A DNA stretch of 64,000 bases from Trifolium pratense (GCF_020283565.1 NC_060061.1:15103362-15167361); one strand, 5' to 3'; counted from the stretch's first letter, positions 1 to 13,788 are shown. Notes: a model not told the origin generated them from the letters alone. Made by a program: numbers and translations.

Positions 1-558
1 ATTTTTGCTCCTTTCTTCAATTCTTGCACTTTTTATCTGTTTATTTAAAATACGAAAAATAAGTAACTATTTATATAATAAAATTTCGAAATCGAAATTA
101 AAACATATAAAATATAATAGTAAATTAACTAAATAAATAGCATATTTTTAAGTGTATCACCTTTAACCACTCTCAAAAAAACCAACGAGTCACACACTAA
201 ACATAGCAATTCCTTCACTATAAAATAATTCATTTTTTTATTCAATCTTATAAAATTTGTCATTTCTTCTTTAGGAATAAGCGTGTAGTAAGAATTCGTC
301 ATTTTTTTTAGCAAAAGATGGAACCTTAATATAGAAGGAAAATTTTATTTTATTAGTCGTTGTTTAATCAGCCCAATTCAGAAAAGGTCATGTTGTTCCT
401 TCCCTAGCTAGTTGCTTCAACTTCCTAGTACATTCCACCTGCCAACTTCATTATTTTACTCACTCACAACGACCGACTTTACTTTTTATTTTCCTTTTAC
501 ATGATCGCTTCGCTACTCATGCTAATGCAATAGCCATTTACTACTCAGACCTTCAAAT
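1..558. other. Upstream intergenic region, no gene seen
   Basis: AT-rich sequence ahead of the HVA22/zinc-finger gene. I see no convincing coding region. It should hold the promoter and 5' leader of the gene that starts at 559, but I cannot point to a confident TATA box. Confidence 0.4.
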
Positions 559-3500
559 ATGGCTTCTTCATGGTTTCTCGTAATAATGCCTTTCAAATCC
601 CTTCATCATGTCGCATGGTATGCAAATCATCCTTCTTCTTTTTTTTTTTTTTTTTTTTTTGAAAAAAACGCTTACAATAGTCAGTTTGATGGTGATTGGC
701 AAAGGGAGGACCACAGTTAAATTATTGACTAGATACATATTTTTTCGATTAACCTAAACAATGGTGTTTTTTTGTTTATAATAGTGACTCGAGGAAGTAA
801 TATATCTTCACATTATTAGCTTCATGTATAAACTAGTAGAAAGGTTTTGTTCTTGTTGATCCTTTTCACCTCTGTTTCAATGCATGCTAATCAACATTAC
901 CCTCCTTCTATTTTGTAGGCCTCTTCTTGCTCTGGTGTATCCTATGTAAGTTCTTGATATATGGGTTTGAAAAAGTTGCTACCTTTTAGATTATTGTTTG
1001 ACTTTTTTTTTTGTTGTGATTGTGATTTTTGGATAGGTGTGCTTCCGTACAAGCAATCGAGACTGATTCCTATGAAGAAACTAAGCATTTGATCTCATAT
1101 TGGATACTTCTTTCATTAATTTACCTCTTTGAGTATGCTTTTATGAGTCTTCTACCATGGTAAATTCTTTGCCCTCAAAATCTGAAATTTTATAGGGATT
1201 AAATACATATTTACCCTTACAATAAGTATAGTGTATGAATGAAACGACGGTAGGGGCAGAGAATAAGCTAGGTCGAGCCAGGCTTTGCAAGACCCCAAGA
1301 CTGAGCTAGTAAAAAAAATTCAATGCTTAAGTTTGGCTTGTTACATGTCATAAGCTTTATTTTTAGGCTAGGGTCTGACTTTTTAAAAAGGTCTGGTATG
1401 ACTTGCTAGCCTACTTAAAGACTTATTTCATATCTTTAAAAGACTAACGAGCTAATAAGCTAATGGAATTAAGCTTAATTTTGATGTTTAACCATCCGGA
1501 AGACAAGAAATGATTTTTTTTTTCCCAGATTTACCCATCAGAAGTACATGTGAGGGGTGAGAAAAGAAGCTCTCAAAGTCTAGTCTGACTTAGGATAGTT
1601 TACTTTATAGGCCCCTGTCGATTGATTTGACATATTCTCACCCCTAATTGGCTGAGTTTGATAAAACCACGGTAGCATACCACGATTCCGCCACACTCAA
1701 TTAAAACCACGGTGACGCACTAAGAATTGACCGAGTTCATTTTTTTTCATTGAGAATCAGTACCTAATTGAACTTAAAAGATTAATCAATGCACTTTCTA
1801 AATGCCAAATTTGTAATTGAAAATTAGGGCATGAAATTCCCTCTAGGCTTCAAAACAGTTGCCATTTTAGTTGATGAAAATAAATGACTCCCTTTTGATT
1901 TGTTTCTTTTTTAAAACCAATTGGCAGAGTTTTAACTACTTCATCCCCATGATTCATATCAGGTTTCAGCTCTGGATGTACATTAAGCTAGTGTTCATCA
2001 TCTGGCTCACCACACCGGACTTTGGACGAGCTTCTTATGTTTATAATAACCTTATTCGCACCATGAAATTGCAAATAGTCACTTGGAGGTTAAATAATAA
2101 CTACTGGAGGAAGTGGTTTTTTGATAAAGATAACTTTTTAATGCATGCAGAGAGATATATGAAAGAGAATGGAACTGAAGCCTTAGAGAAACTCATTGCT
2201 AGCAAGGTAATTATAGCTAAATGTCCAAATACTAAAACTCTCGAACAATGGGAAGCATGTATGTATATGTGATATGTTTGTATATCTGCATTGGCAATTG
2301 GAAATTTTAGCCAATTCTTCTTTTATCCTACGGAAGAACACAATGTATATAGGGAAGTATGTGTGTGTATGTGAAATGTTTATATCTGCACAAAATTGAA
2401 ATTTTTAGCTAATTCTTATTTTTTCCTATTGTAGAAGACAATGTGTAGGCCTGATGCAGAAGTGACAAATGAAATCATAGTTACTGATGATAAAGAAATG
2501 CTAAAGGTAAAAGTTTTGTTGTTAAGTCAGTTGTGACATTAATATAGTTGTTGTTACAAGTTATTGGATGAGTCAAGTCTACCTGTCCTAGTCTCATGGT
2601 GACATACTTAATGAGGGAGCTTGGTCTTTTGCAGACAAATGGAGAAGAAAGATTCCAAATTGAGCAAAAAGATATCAAAAATTTGGAGGCTATAGAGAAA
2701 CAAGAAATTCTTGTTACCAAGCAAGTAAGACTTCATTCAAATTTACTCCAAGTAGAAATCTCCCAATGACAAATAAATATTTTAGGCTTGAGGCTTTCTA
2801 AGAGGTTATTTTTGAAAGGTTTAGACTTGCAATGCATAAAAATTGTTTCGTTGTTGACATGATTTTTGTTGTGATTTTAGACTTACTGTACTTCTATTTG
2901 AGGTGTTTCTGCATTTTCATCTAAAACTAAAATATAGTCACAATCTCCTATTTAAATGATTGCCATGTTGGTTGTATACAATGTATATCCACTCATATGA
3001 CATTCTTTGAACTGTGTGAACTAGTTGTATCATCTTATGTTTTTTCTTGTACTTTTCAAAGTTTTCATTAATTCTACAATGATTGTTACTGTTTGTTCTG
3101 AATAGTGGATATTTTACTATAGTGTTCTTTAGTTTCTTCTTTTCTTTTGATAGCAAGGAAAAATGAAACTATATGGGAAACAGATGGTGACAAATGTGAG
3201 TGAAATGGCTGAGCAATTCTGAAGTTTGCTATTTGTAGGCAATGAAAACAACATAATTTATTTTCTCAATTGTATGCATGAATAATAACCATAGTTTTAT
3301 ATTGAAAATTTCAGAAAATGTGTATTTTCCCAATTATATTGGGTCGGCTTGCATGAAGTACTTGGTCTCTATACTAACATTTGGATGTTGCAGGATATTC
3401 CTGTCATGCCTATAATTGAGCCAAGTCCACAGGCATTATCTGCCACAGTTGAAACCAAAGGAACAGAAGATAGTGACATAGCTGGTGGAGAGGTTCCTCA

Positions 3501-5787
3501 GAGTTCTACTTCTACAAAGAAGGAAGTGCAGAAAGAGTGGACTTGTGCTTTATGTTTGGTAACAGCACTGAGCGAGAGCATCTGGAATTCCCACCTCAGT
3601 GGAAAGAAACACAGGGCTTCTTTGCAGAAGCAAAAGGATGCAGAGGTGAGAAATGAAATCATAGCTACTGGTAATAAAGAAATGCTAAAGGTAAAGTTTT
3701 GATTTTAAGTGTTGTGAAATTAATATAGTTCTTGTTACAAGTTCTTGTATGAGTCAATTCTACTTGTCTCAATCTCATGGTGACATTTAGGCTTTGTTTG
3801 TGAATTGGATTTTCGAGGGCTAAGTCTATATTTTGATATATTGGATATTTCAAAAAATTAAAAGAACATGATATGAGTGATCTTTTTGTGCAGACAAATG
3901 GAGAAAGACTCCAAACAGAACACAAAGACGTAAAAGACTTTGAGGCTGTTGGGAAAAAAGAAATTCATGAAACCAAGCAAGTAAGGTTTCATTCATATTT
4001 CACTCAAAATAGAAATCCCCCGAAGGACAAATTAAATTTTTAGACTTATGGCATGCTAAGAGGTCATTTGTGAAAGGTTTAGGCTTTCCAGTACATTTAA
4101 GGATATCACACTTGTTTGAAGTATAGTTCTTCATATTGAATTATCCTCTTCCCTTGTATGCATTAGTATTAGCCATTAACCATATTTATATATTGAAAAT
4201 GTTCAAGAAAAGTGTATTATTCCAATTATGTTGGGACGGTTGCATGAAGTGCTTAATCTCTATGCTAATATTTGGATGTTGCAGGATATTCCTGTCATGC
4301 CTAAAATTGAGCCAAGTCAAAATGCATCATTAGATTCAGCCATGGTGGAGACCAAAGGAACAGCAGAGAGTGACAAAACTGGTGGAGAGGTTCCTCAAAG
4401 TTCTGCTTCCACACAGAAGGAAGTGCAGAAACAGTGGACTTGTGACTTATGTTTGTTAACAATTACATGCGAGAAAAGCATGACTATGCACCTTAATGGG
4501 AAGAGACACAGGACTGCTCTGCAGAAGCAAATGGATGCAGAAGTGAAAAACCAACCCATAGCTACTGATAATAAGGAAATACTAAAGGTAAATTTTTTAT
4601 GTTAAGTGTTGTGAAATTAATATAGTTCTTGTATGTGTCAATGTTGCATGTCTCATTCTCATGGTGACATTTAGAATACTTAATGAGTGAGCTTCTTGTG
4701 CAGACAAATGGAGAAAGACTCCAAACAGAACACAAAGACATCAAAGATTTGGAGGCTATTGAGAAAAAAGACACTCCTTCAACTGAGCAAGTAAGGCTTC
4801 ATTCATATATTCACTCAAAATAGAAATCTCCCAAGGACAAATTAAATGTTAGGCTTGTGGCATACTAAGAGGTCATTTGTGAAAGATTTAGGCTTTCAAG
4901 TACATTTAATGATACCACACTTGTCTGAAGTGTAGGTCTTCAGATTGAATTATCCTCTCTCTTGTCTGCACGAACACGAGTAATAACCATTAACCGTAGA
5001 CCGTAGTATATGTTGAAAATGTTCAAAAAAATGTGTATTCTTCCGATTATATTGGGTCCGCTTGCATGAAGTACTTAGTCTCTATGCTAATATCTGGATG
5101 TGGCAGGATATTCTTATCATGCCGAAAATTGGGCCAAGTCAAACTGCATCATCAGCCACAGTGGAAACCAAAGGGAGAGCAGAGAGCGACACAGTTGGTG
5201 GAGAGGTTCCTCAGAGTTCTACTTCTACACTAAAGGAAGTGCAGAAAGAGTGGACATGTGCTTTGTGTTTGTTCACAACTACAAGTGAGAATCTCTTGAA
5301 TTCCCACTTTAATGGGAGGAAACACAAGGCTGCTTGTGAAGCAGCTTTGAAAGCAAAGAAGCAACCTGCTCCGCAGAAGCTGCAAATCTATCTACCCAAA
5401 GTGGAGGTGAAACAGAAGAATTTTAGCGATATGTTAAATTCCAATGTTAAGAATGGAGATGGTATTGTTAACAAAGGGTTGAAGGGAACAGTAGTGATGG
5501 ATCATAAGGTGCAAAAACCACAGAATTTCAATTTTCATATCATAGGAGCCACGCCTTCTACACAAGCTGTCAGGGGACCAACACCTTTTGGAAGACCAAT
5601 GTCATCTCCACCAGGATTTCCATTTCCATATCATAGTGGAACAACACCTTTCAGAGGACCAACACCATCTCCAATAAGCGTTCCATTTCCATATTATGGA
5701 CCAGAGGGATCATGGTCACGCCAACCAGAGTTCCCGTATTTTATTCCAACTCCTAGGTTGCCACATCAAAATCCAAACTGTCTTTGA
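559..5787 (+). CDS. HVA22/TB2-DP1 family protein fused to three U1-type zinc fingers
   Basis: Twelve exons read in one frame: 559-617, 919-945, 1037-1159, 1963-2206, 2435-2506, 2635-2724, 3154-3195, 3394-3690, 3894-3980, 4285-4587, 4704-4790, 5107-5787, giving about 703 residues. Exons 1-4 encode an HVA22/TB2-DP1 domain (motifs VYPMCASVQAIETD, SYWILLSLIYLFEYAF, YIKLVFIIWLTTPDFG). The family consists of hairpin-type ER membrane proteins linked to stress and vesicle traffic. Exons 8, 10 and 12 each carry one C-x2-C...H-x5-H zinc finger opening with WTCxLC, of the U1/double-stranded RNA-binding type. The C terminus (from about 5560) is rich in Pro, Phe and Gly. All junctions from exon 4 on are phase 0. 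The start is the ATG at 559, which gives the usual family N terminus, but exon 1 is predicted only from splice sites. Exon 7 (14 codons) is the least certain. The target of the zinc fingers is unknown. Confidence 0.85.
1251..1646. mobile_element. hAT-like non-autonomous element in intron 3
   Basis: The ends are near-perfect inverted copies, TAGGGGCAGAGAATA at 1251 and the complement of TAGGGGTGAGAATA ending near 1646. The TAGGGGTG start is typical of plant hAT elements. The interior has no coding capacity. I could not find a matching 8-bp target duplication, so the exact ends are uncertain. It lies inside the intron between exons 3 and 4 of the HVA22/zinc-finger gene. Confidence 0.5.
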
Positions 5788-6509
5788 AACTTTATTTTGC
5801 GTTGATGTCTTCTGGTTACGTTCATTCTTGTGTTTTTGGTTATGATCATATATCGATGTCATGATGTAAAACACTTGTTGATCTTGACGATAATCATAAG
5901 ATTAGTTTACTAAGTAATATTTTGTTCTAAATAATGGTGTTATTAAATAATATATGGTCTATGTTGATTCACTGTGATAAATGTCAGTCATTGCAATTAG
6001 TTGTTTTTGTTTGAGATTTTTGTAGAATTAATTTTGTTAAAATTAACATTAAAATTATTTTTTTGAAAAAGCCAAAATGAGATAAATATATAAAAAATCT
6101 CTTTAGCACAAGATGTGTTAACATTAAAATTATTAAATTTAAAAAGAGATTAAGTAAAAGTTGAGTTATGTCTGATAATAGTATATTTTAAAAGTGAATT
6201 TAGAAAATGCTATCTTCTAAAAGTTTTCAAGTTTAGTTATTTTTAGGTCAGCTTTCAAGGTAAACCTGAAGCAGTTTATAGAACAATTTTATGTGGATGG
6301 ATATAATATCAATGGATTCGTCTCCTAAAATATATACCCTCATTTTAGAAAATAATAGTCACATGGACACAAGAGAAGGATTTGGGGATCAAAAGCAGAA
6401 AAAAATAAATAAGGAAAATGTACAAACAAGAGATGGAACTATGACATTTTATTGAAGAGTACAAAGCTTCCAAAAAAAGAAAAAAATTATACACAGGACT
6501 CTCTGGCAA
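5788..6509. other. Convergent intergenic region (3' UTRs)
   Basis: This stretch separates the stop codon of the HVA22/zinc-finger gene from the stop of the dehydrogenase gene on the other strand. It should hold both 3' UTRs. Otherwise it is AT-rich with no gene. Confidence 0.5.
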
Positions 6510-9500
6510 TCAAGATTTTTGAGAGGTTGGCATTGCCAAGTTAACCTTGCTACCGCCTACCGAATCCTTCCACTGTTGAGTTATTGTTTTGATCTGTGTA
6601 AAAAAGTTAACCCCTGCCTTGCCTGCAATTCAAAAATGCATAATATCAAGTTCAAATCAAACACGTTTACACTATAAGTGATAAATGGTTGATTGCAGAC
6701 GAGCCAGATTTTGGAGAAACGACAATACCGTAGAAATTGAGATCGCCAGCAAATGATGCCTTGTTACCGGTAAATGAGAAAAATGGCAAAGGAACTGGAA
6801 TAGGAACATTGATCCCAACCTGGTTCAAGATCCATAATCAGTATCACTATCAATTAACTATATAATACATTTTTCTATTTGGCGACAGAATCTTGTCCGT
6901 GTTAAAGTGCAATATGATTGGTTGATAAATAACATCTCCTAATGCATATACTGGTTGAAATTTATCAGCATTATTTATTAATATCCAAGAAATAGTAAAT
7001 ATAATATTTACCTGCCCTGCCTCAATCTCGGTCTGAAATTTCCTTGCAGCAACGCCAGAAGTAGTAAATATAGAAGCACCGTTTCCATACCTGTTGGAAA
7101 GGTTAGAGTAATAAGAAATAAATATATAGCAGTTTAACAAAAGGCAATGACAACTGCGGCTTGTTAAATAAATACTTGTTTTTGTTGATAATGTCTAGAG
7201 CCTCTTCCAAGCTATCAGCCTGAAGATAAAAACAAAACAGAAAAACACTGTATTAGCATAGTCAAAATGCAACGAAAAAAGAAAGATAAATGTGTCTGAG
7301 GTGGAAAAAAAATCAGCATAGAAATAATTAACCATCAAGGAGTTAATTGTTTCTAATCAGGAAATATTTTCCCAAAACTATATTTTTGTGAAAATGTTAT
7401 AGATTCTAACTACCAACGATGAAATAAACTGACACACCTCCATGAAAAGAAGAACTGGGCCAAAAATTTCCTCCTGCGTGTACAATGTGAAAGATAGTTA
7501 AGTTCAATATAAAACATCAGCTCTCTATTCGGAAGAAAAGCTTTTATTAGACACATTGAGATTGGAGATTGGTAAGAAAATACCTTGTAGCACTCCATAT
7601 CGGTACTGATATTTGATAAGATGGTTGGCCCAACAAAATTGCCAGATTCATATCCTGGGACCTATTTATCATGCACGTATGAATTGATAAGCAATCTTTT
7701 AAGAGTTACGCAAAACCATTTATTTAATGCATTTGGGTATTTTTGCTTCATATATGCTATTTAGCGTGACAACCTTGGAACTTTAACAAGGTTATTAAAA
7801 AGAGATATATCCATTCAAAGTTTTAATTTATCTTCCCAGTATTTTTCAGTTCACAAGAAGTTGAGCTTAAAAAGAATCAAATGGTAAGCAATAAAATGCT
7901 TAAAAAGAATATAATAAGACAGTTGAAAAAGGCAGTTAAGGGTGTAATAACTACCACTATATTCCTTCCATCAAGAAGTAGTTTGGCACCACTTTCAACC
8001 CCAGATTGAACTAATGTTTTCACTCGCTCCTTTGCCTGTGAAGACAGGAAGAATATTTAGGAAACATAAATAGCTAAATAGCCACAGCAGTACTTCTTGA
8101 ATGACACACTGGAGATTTGTTATTTGTTATTGAAATTTTTAGCTAAAATCCACCATGGAAAAAGTAAGTGAAGAATCATAAGCTAACCTGTTTGCTGATA
8201 ACCGGACCAAGATCTGTATCAGGTTCAGTTCCTGCATTTACTTTAAGAGCTTTGGCACGTTCTATGATTTTAGCTTCCCTACACAAATATTGTTGAGGGG
8301 TGCAATTATTTAAAAACTTCAAGTTCATAATCAAAATCAAATTTTCTAGGCCAAAAGATAAGAAAGTTAAAATCAATGAAACTAACTGCACACTAAGACA
8401 CCTGCATTACAAACAAGGTAGTCCAATTTTGAAATACTGAACGCGATTATCTCTAGACAATCTTTTGAGTTTTTTTTTTTGAAATGGAAGAACATAACTT
8501 ATTGTTTATACTGATATGGAAATTACGATAAAATATTCACCACTTGTGATTATCCAAAAATGCAAAAAACTCTACATTTGGGAGGAGCTTTAAATTGCTC
8601 AAGCAAAAAAAAAAAAGCCATCAAGAAGTCCTGATAAACAGAAACCAGTCAAAACAGAATGACGTATGATACCATTGTTGTGAGCCTCCTACAAAAACAA
8701 CTGTGCTGAGAGCCATGCACCTCTGTCCAGCAGCTCCAAAACCAGCAGCAATTAAAGCATTTATAGTAGCATCGACATTTGCATCTGGCATGACTATTGC
8801 ATGATTTTTGGCACCCATATTAGACTGCAAACCACAGTTGTTTATTAATTGCCAAACTTGATATCATTACATGGACCAAAATTTTCACTAAAAGGAGGAA
8901 AAACGAAATGCACCTACCTGAACACGTTTTCCTTTAGCTGCTGCTCTTGAATATATGTGCATTCCAGCCTTTAATACAAATAAGAACATCAAATAAATGT
9001 ATACACTAGAGAGAAAATAGATTATAAGATCACAAAAAATCAACGGAGTGAAAAAACCAGGTATTAGATTACTTACAACATTAGAACCAACAAATGATAT
9101 GGCTTTGATATCGTCATCATCACAAATGGCATTCACAATATCCTGTCACCAATTGTATAATAAAGGACATCAAACCACAAGAAAAACAAAGTACAATTAT
9201 TTCTTTCTTAATACATCATATAGTGACAAGGTGAACAACAAAAGTTAAATTAAAAAAGGAGTAATGGCATACATGGGTTCCATGAACCACATTTAAGACA
9301 CCCTCAGGCAAACCAGCCTCCAATGCCAATTCTGCAAGCATTAAAGAAGCACCTGGAGAAAACAACAAATTCAAATATCAACCGAGCCTTATTCCACAGG
9401 GTGATTGGGAGTAACAATATAACATCAAACTACAAACAAATGCATTTCTCTACACCATGTGATGACTAAAGTAAGTATGAATCATCACCTGGGTCTTTCT

Positions 9501-11083
9501 CCGATGGTTTTAAAACAAAGGTATTGCCACAGGTAACAGCCACAGGGAACATCTGCAAATAATATACATTCAGAATTTATTATCATGTCCAATACAATAC
9601 AACACATTCCTGTGAGAAATAACATAATATGGATAGCGACAAGCCAAAGTTGTTCTAGCTAAATGTTTCTGAATGAGATGACCACAAATAAAGGTGAGCT
9701 AAATTACAAAAGGAAAAATATCAATTCAACAGCCAACCCCAAAGGTAGAAAACTGCTTACCCACAACGGAATCATTGCAGGAAAATTGAAAGGGCAAATA
9801 CCAGCACAAACACCAATTGGTTCTCTAACGCTGTATGTGTCGACTCCATGTGATACATTCGAAACATACTCTCCCATTTGTAGAGTTCCCATCCCACAAG
9901 CATGTTCCACCACCTCTACATAATATAAATTTAAGTATTCAAGGAATCAAATTTCCAAAATTATGAGCATAATTACGATCTCACTACAAAATGTTATCAA
10001 GCAACGTATTATAAAGACCAACCTAAACCACGAAATACATCTCCTTGTGCATCCTTCAGCGTCTTTCCTTGTTCGGTGGTCACATTTAGAGCAAGTTTAT
10101 CCTAAAACAATTACAAAGTTGAAATATGATGAAAACTTTTAACAGTAAGCATGATAGCATGGATGTCTATGATCTATTGATCACAAAATAATGCAACACA
10201 TCGTCTAGAATGTTGTGATATGCCTCACCATATCTCTGCGTATGAGCTCCTGGAATTTCAACATAACACGCTGGCGTGTCGTAACTGGAGTGTTACGCCA
10301 TGATGGAAATGCCTTCTTTGCTGCAGATACAGCAGCTTTAAACTCTTCATCTGTAGTCAATGGAACTTGTGAAACAACTTCTTGTGTTGCCTATGATCAG
10401 ATTCGAGAAATATTAGAAGTCTACATTTCTCAAAACATCAAAAAAATAAAAATAAAGAGATACAACAATAAACTCGGTATAAAAGAAAAATCACTTACCG
10501 GGTTTATAACATCGATGAAAGATGATGATTTTGACTCAAGAAACCTTCCCCCAATAAGATTTGGAACTCTCTGATAGAACACAATCAAAAGAAGGTCAAC
10601 AAAAACTCATTAAAATGCTTATGGTTATGAGTCTGATAGCATGCATAACTGAATTATGTAATTGTCAATTTCGACCCTGAAATTTTTTATTAATATAAAA
10701 TAAAATCATGATCAAAAGCAAATAGTAAAACACCTTAATAACAAATTATGATCTAACATATAGTTTTATGAATTAATTTGCTATAAACAAGAAGAAAAAC
10801 AATAAAATGAATGAGAAAAAAGAATCACATGAATGTTGAACTTACCGGAGCATTGGGTTTAATGGAAGATGATTGAGCCGCTGTTGAGAAATGGTAACTT
10901 CCCAAAGCAGAGATCTGAGGCATCAAAAACTTCAACTTCTTTGCTGCAAACCCAATAAAAAAAAAATCAATTTTTTCTTAATCAAAATCAAAATTTCAAG
11001 TATTTGATCGATCATCATCTATCTGGGTGTAAGAAAAAGAAGTGATTTGTACACTTACCTCGTTGAATGGAAAGCTGCGACAT
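6510..11083 (-). CDS. ALDH6B2: Methylmalonate-semialdehyde dehydrogenase (CoA-acylating), mitochondrial
   Basis: Nineteen exons on the minus strand: 11083-11059, 10943-10846, 10570-10499, 10390-10229, 10101-10023, 9915-9761, 9552-9489, 9352-9273, 9142-9077, 8968-8918, 8824-8673, 8278-8188, 8035-7955, 7661-7584, 7473-7438, 7219-7176, 7090-7012, 6819-6729, 6622-6510. They sum to 1617 nt, exactly 538 codons plus stop, with all phases matching. The family converts methylmalonate or malonate semialdehyde to propionyl- or acetyl-CoA, using NAD and CoA, in valine and pyrimidine breakdown. Visible motifs are the [11 protein letters not shown] segment, the NAD-binding segment around FVGSN, and the catalytic cysteine in GQRCMA, about residue 320. 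The N terminus (MSQLSIQR, then Lys/Ser/Ala-rich) fits a mitochondrial presequence. The C terminus has the usual PFFSFTG...[21 protein letters not shown] block. The gene looks intact. Confidence 0.95.
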
Positions 11084-11290
11084 CCTCGTATGGTGGAGTG
11101 GTACTAGGAATTGAGTTTGAAGAAATTAAGGATGTTATGTTAGAGTTTGGAAGCAAAGACGAGAAACTGAGTCAGCATACACTCAGTGTAATCAACTAAT
11201 CATAATCCGAAGTTGTTTCGGTACTTATTACATAAGAAATAAATGAAAGGACAAATCAATTGACAGGGCAATGCATTCGTTTCAATTTAA

Positions 11291-11330
11291 CTAGGGTAAA
11301 CCCGTGAGTTGCACGGGTTCGATTAAAATA
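11291..11330 (-). mobile_element. Helitron-like 3' terminus
   Basis: Read on the minus strand, this is a hairpin (arms at 11299-11306 and 11312-11319, an 8-bp perfect stem) followed by a short spacer and CTAG, with T next in the flank. That is the classic Helitron 3' end. The element would extend to the right. I could not define its TC-type 5' end in the AT-rich DNA that follows. Confidence 0.55.
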
Positions 11331-13125
11331 CATAATTAAAAATAATAATTGTGATAAGTATAATCACACGTTCGATTAAAATACATTGTTAAATACTTTT
11401 TACGATATGGTTATATTCAATATTATATATGTGTAAAAAACAAAAAAGTTGTTCAAAATTAAAATAATGTTTATTGAAATGATGCATCATATTTTATTTT
11501 AATTGTGTCATCGTATAAAATCTTAGTTTTCATTATATGAGTTACAATTTTAGTCACAAATCACTTTGCTTTTTTATTTTTAATGTATTCCTTATTTATT
11601 TATTTTCAATAAGAGTTAGAGGTCATACATACTTATACTTGGTGAAAATATTGTTCATGAGTAATGTTGAACTAAGAAGTGTGGTGGTTTTGACATTTTT
11701 TATCACGTGATCTCGTGTTCTGAAAATTACCTATCAAATAGCAACATTACTGTTTACTCCCTTCTATACAATTTAAGATGTCAAATAACTTATCTACTTA
11801 CCTCCCTCTCGTTCTCTTGAAGTTTCTTATCAATTATTCACTTGGTGAAATTTTATCCCGATTTTATTAGTCTCGATTTTTTTGGTCTATTGTTTGGTTT
11901 TTTTTCCATGAGGTTTTTCTCCGCTCATTTTGGTTTTAATTTTTTTATTTAATAATTTTTTGTTTGGATTTTCAATTTAATTTAGTAATGCTTATTAGAA
12001 TGCAGTACTCTTTTTTATAGAGGATTTGCTATTTTCTTTCATTTTATGGGTTTGATTAAAACACACATTTAAAATATTTTTTATCAATAAAAATAATAAT
12101 TATGATAAGTATAATCATATATAATTAAATGATTGTTAATATTTTAAATATAGTAACATGTTTATATCTAGTATAAATCTATATTAAAAATAACAAGGTT
12201 ATTTAAAAAAAAAAAGATTTTGTTTAATATTAACCTACATAGTAGATTTGTTTATATTAAGGACAATTAATATAATTTTTAGTGAATATCTGTTAATATT
12301 CATAAGTTTGAAGAGGTGCATTATATTTTATTATAATAGTGTAATAGTATGAGAACTTAATTTTCTTTTTATGCATCGTGGAAGTATAGTCGCAACTTGC
12401 TTTGCTTTCTTACTTTTTTTTTTCTTACCGTTGTTTTTTTACTTTTGTATGTTAGAGGTAGTCATGCTTGTCTTGTGCTGATATATTGACTTTGTTGAGC
12501 TGAGCTTTATTTATTATTAAAATTTATTCTATATTTTTTTTTTATCATTTTTTTTTCACTTGTGCAATTTTTCAACTACTTTTTTCCTATACTATATTAA
12601 TAAAAAATGTAAACAATTGATATTTTAATAAAATATAAATAGTTTGTAACTTACGACTTTTCATTGACCTTTCATCAATTTGAACCTTTTATTATTTTTA
12701 TAAATAAATAAATAAATAAAAATATTTTTTTGACTAAATTTGTTATTCTATAAATGAAATTAAATAGAAAAAGGAGTGTTGATTAACTAATTCGTGGAAT
12801 GAGTGATGGATAAATTTGATTATGCTTGCTTTAACATAATCAAAATTCTTGGGGACGACTCTTGAGTTCCGTGTTTAGAATTTTACTTGTACCTAAAATT
12901 AAATAGAGATGTTGCTAGCAATGAATAAAAAAAAGTAAAGATTAGTCATATATTTAATAAAAATTACAGTAATAATATATAACAATTATGTAAAAAAAAA
13001 TTGAATGGGACTATACATATAAAACTAAATTAAAAATTATACTTGACTTGCACCAATACATACACCATTTTCCAATCAGCAACATATCATTCTTCATAAC
13101 ACTGATAACGATTGAAAAACATGAA
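11331..13125. other. AT-rich repeat-derived intergenic DNA
   Basis: No gene is visible. A motif of the type 'gattaaaa..aca' followed by 'taataattNtgataagtataatca' occurs near 11320-11370 and again near 12048-12115, so this is probably old Helitron-derived or other repeat sequence. Confidence 0.4.
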
Positions 13126-13788
13126 ATTGCAATGAATATTAGTGTTAATGGGGAGGTTGTCCATAAAACCATATGTCTTCGTCTATGTGTTCATATATAA
13201 AAACAACAAATATGTAAACTTAAAAACACAATAGATAAAAAGTTGGTAAAAGGTGATCTACTTACTTGTTGACATTGTTTTGAGTGTAGCTGATAAGTTA
13301 GAAAATTATTCAAGGGATTGACAAAACTCACTTAAGTTCTCCTTCAAATCTTCCTCACATTTCGAACATGAACAATCAATCATGTTTTCTCTTCATGACA
13401 TTAAAGAATAAATGAATATAAAAGTAACAAAAGAACAAAATAATGTACAATAATTAATTGCAATGAATATTAGTGTTAATGGTGAGGTTGTCCATAAAAC
13501 CATATGCCTTCATCTATGTGTTCATATATAAAAACAACAAATATGTAAACTTAAAAACACAATAGATAAAAAGTTGGTAAAAAAGTGATCTACTTACTTG
13601 TTGACATTGTTTTGAGTGTAGCTGATAAGTTAGAAAATTATTCAAGGGATTGACAAAACTCACCTAAGTTCTCCTTCAAATCTTCTGAACATTCCGAACA
13701 TGAGCAATCAATCATGTTTTCCCTTCATGACATTAAAGAATAAATGAATATAAAAGTAACAAAAGAACAAAAGAATGTACAATAATTA
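13126..13788. repeat. 331-bp tandem duplication (two copies)
   Basis: The first copy starts at 13126 (attgcaatgaatattagtgt) and the second at 13457 with the same words, and both run through to 'gtacaataattaa'. The copies match over nearly their full length with scattered substitutions. Neither is coding on either strand. Confidence 0.85.
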
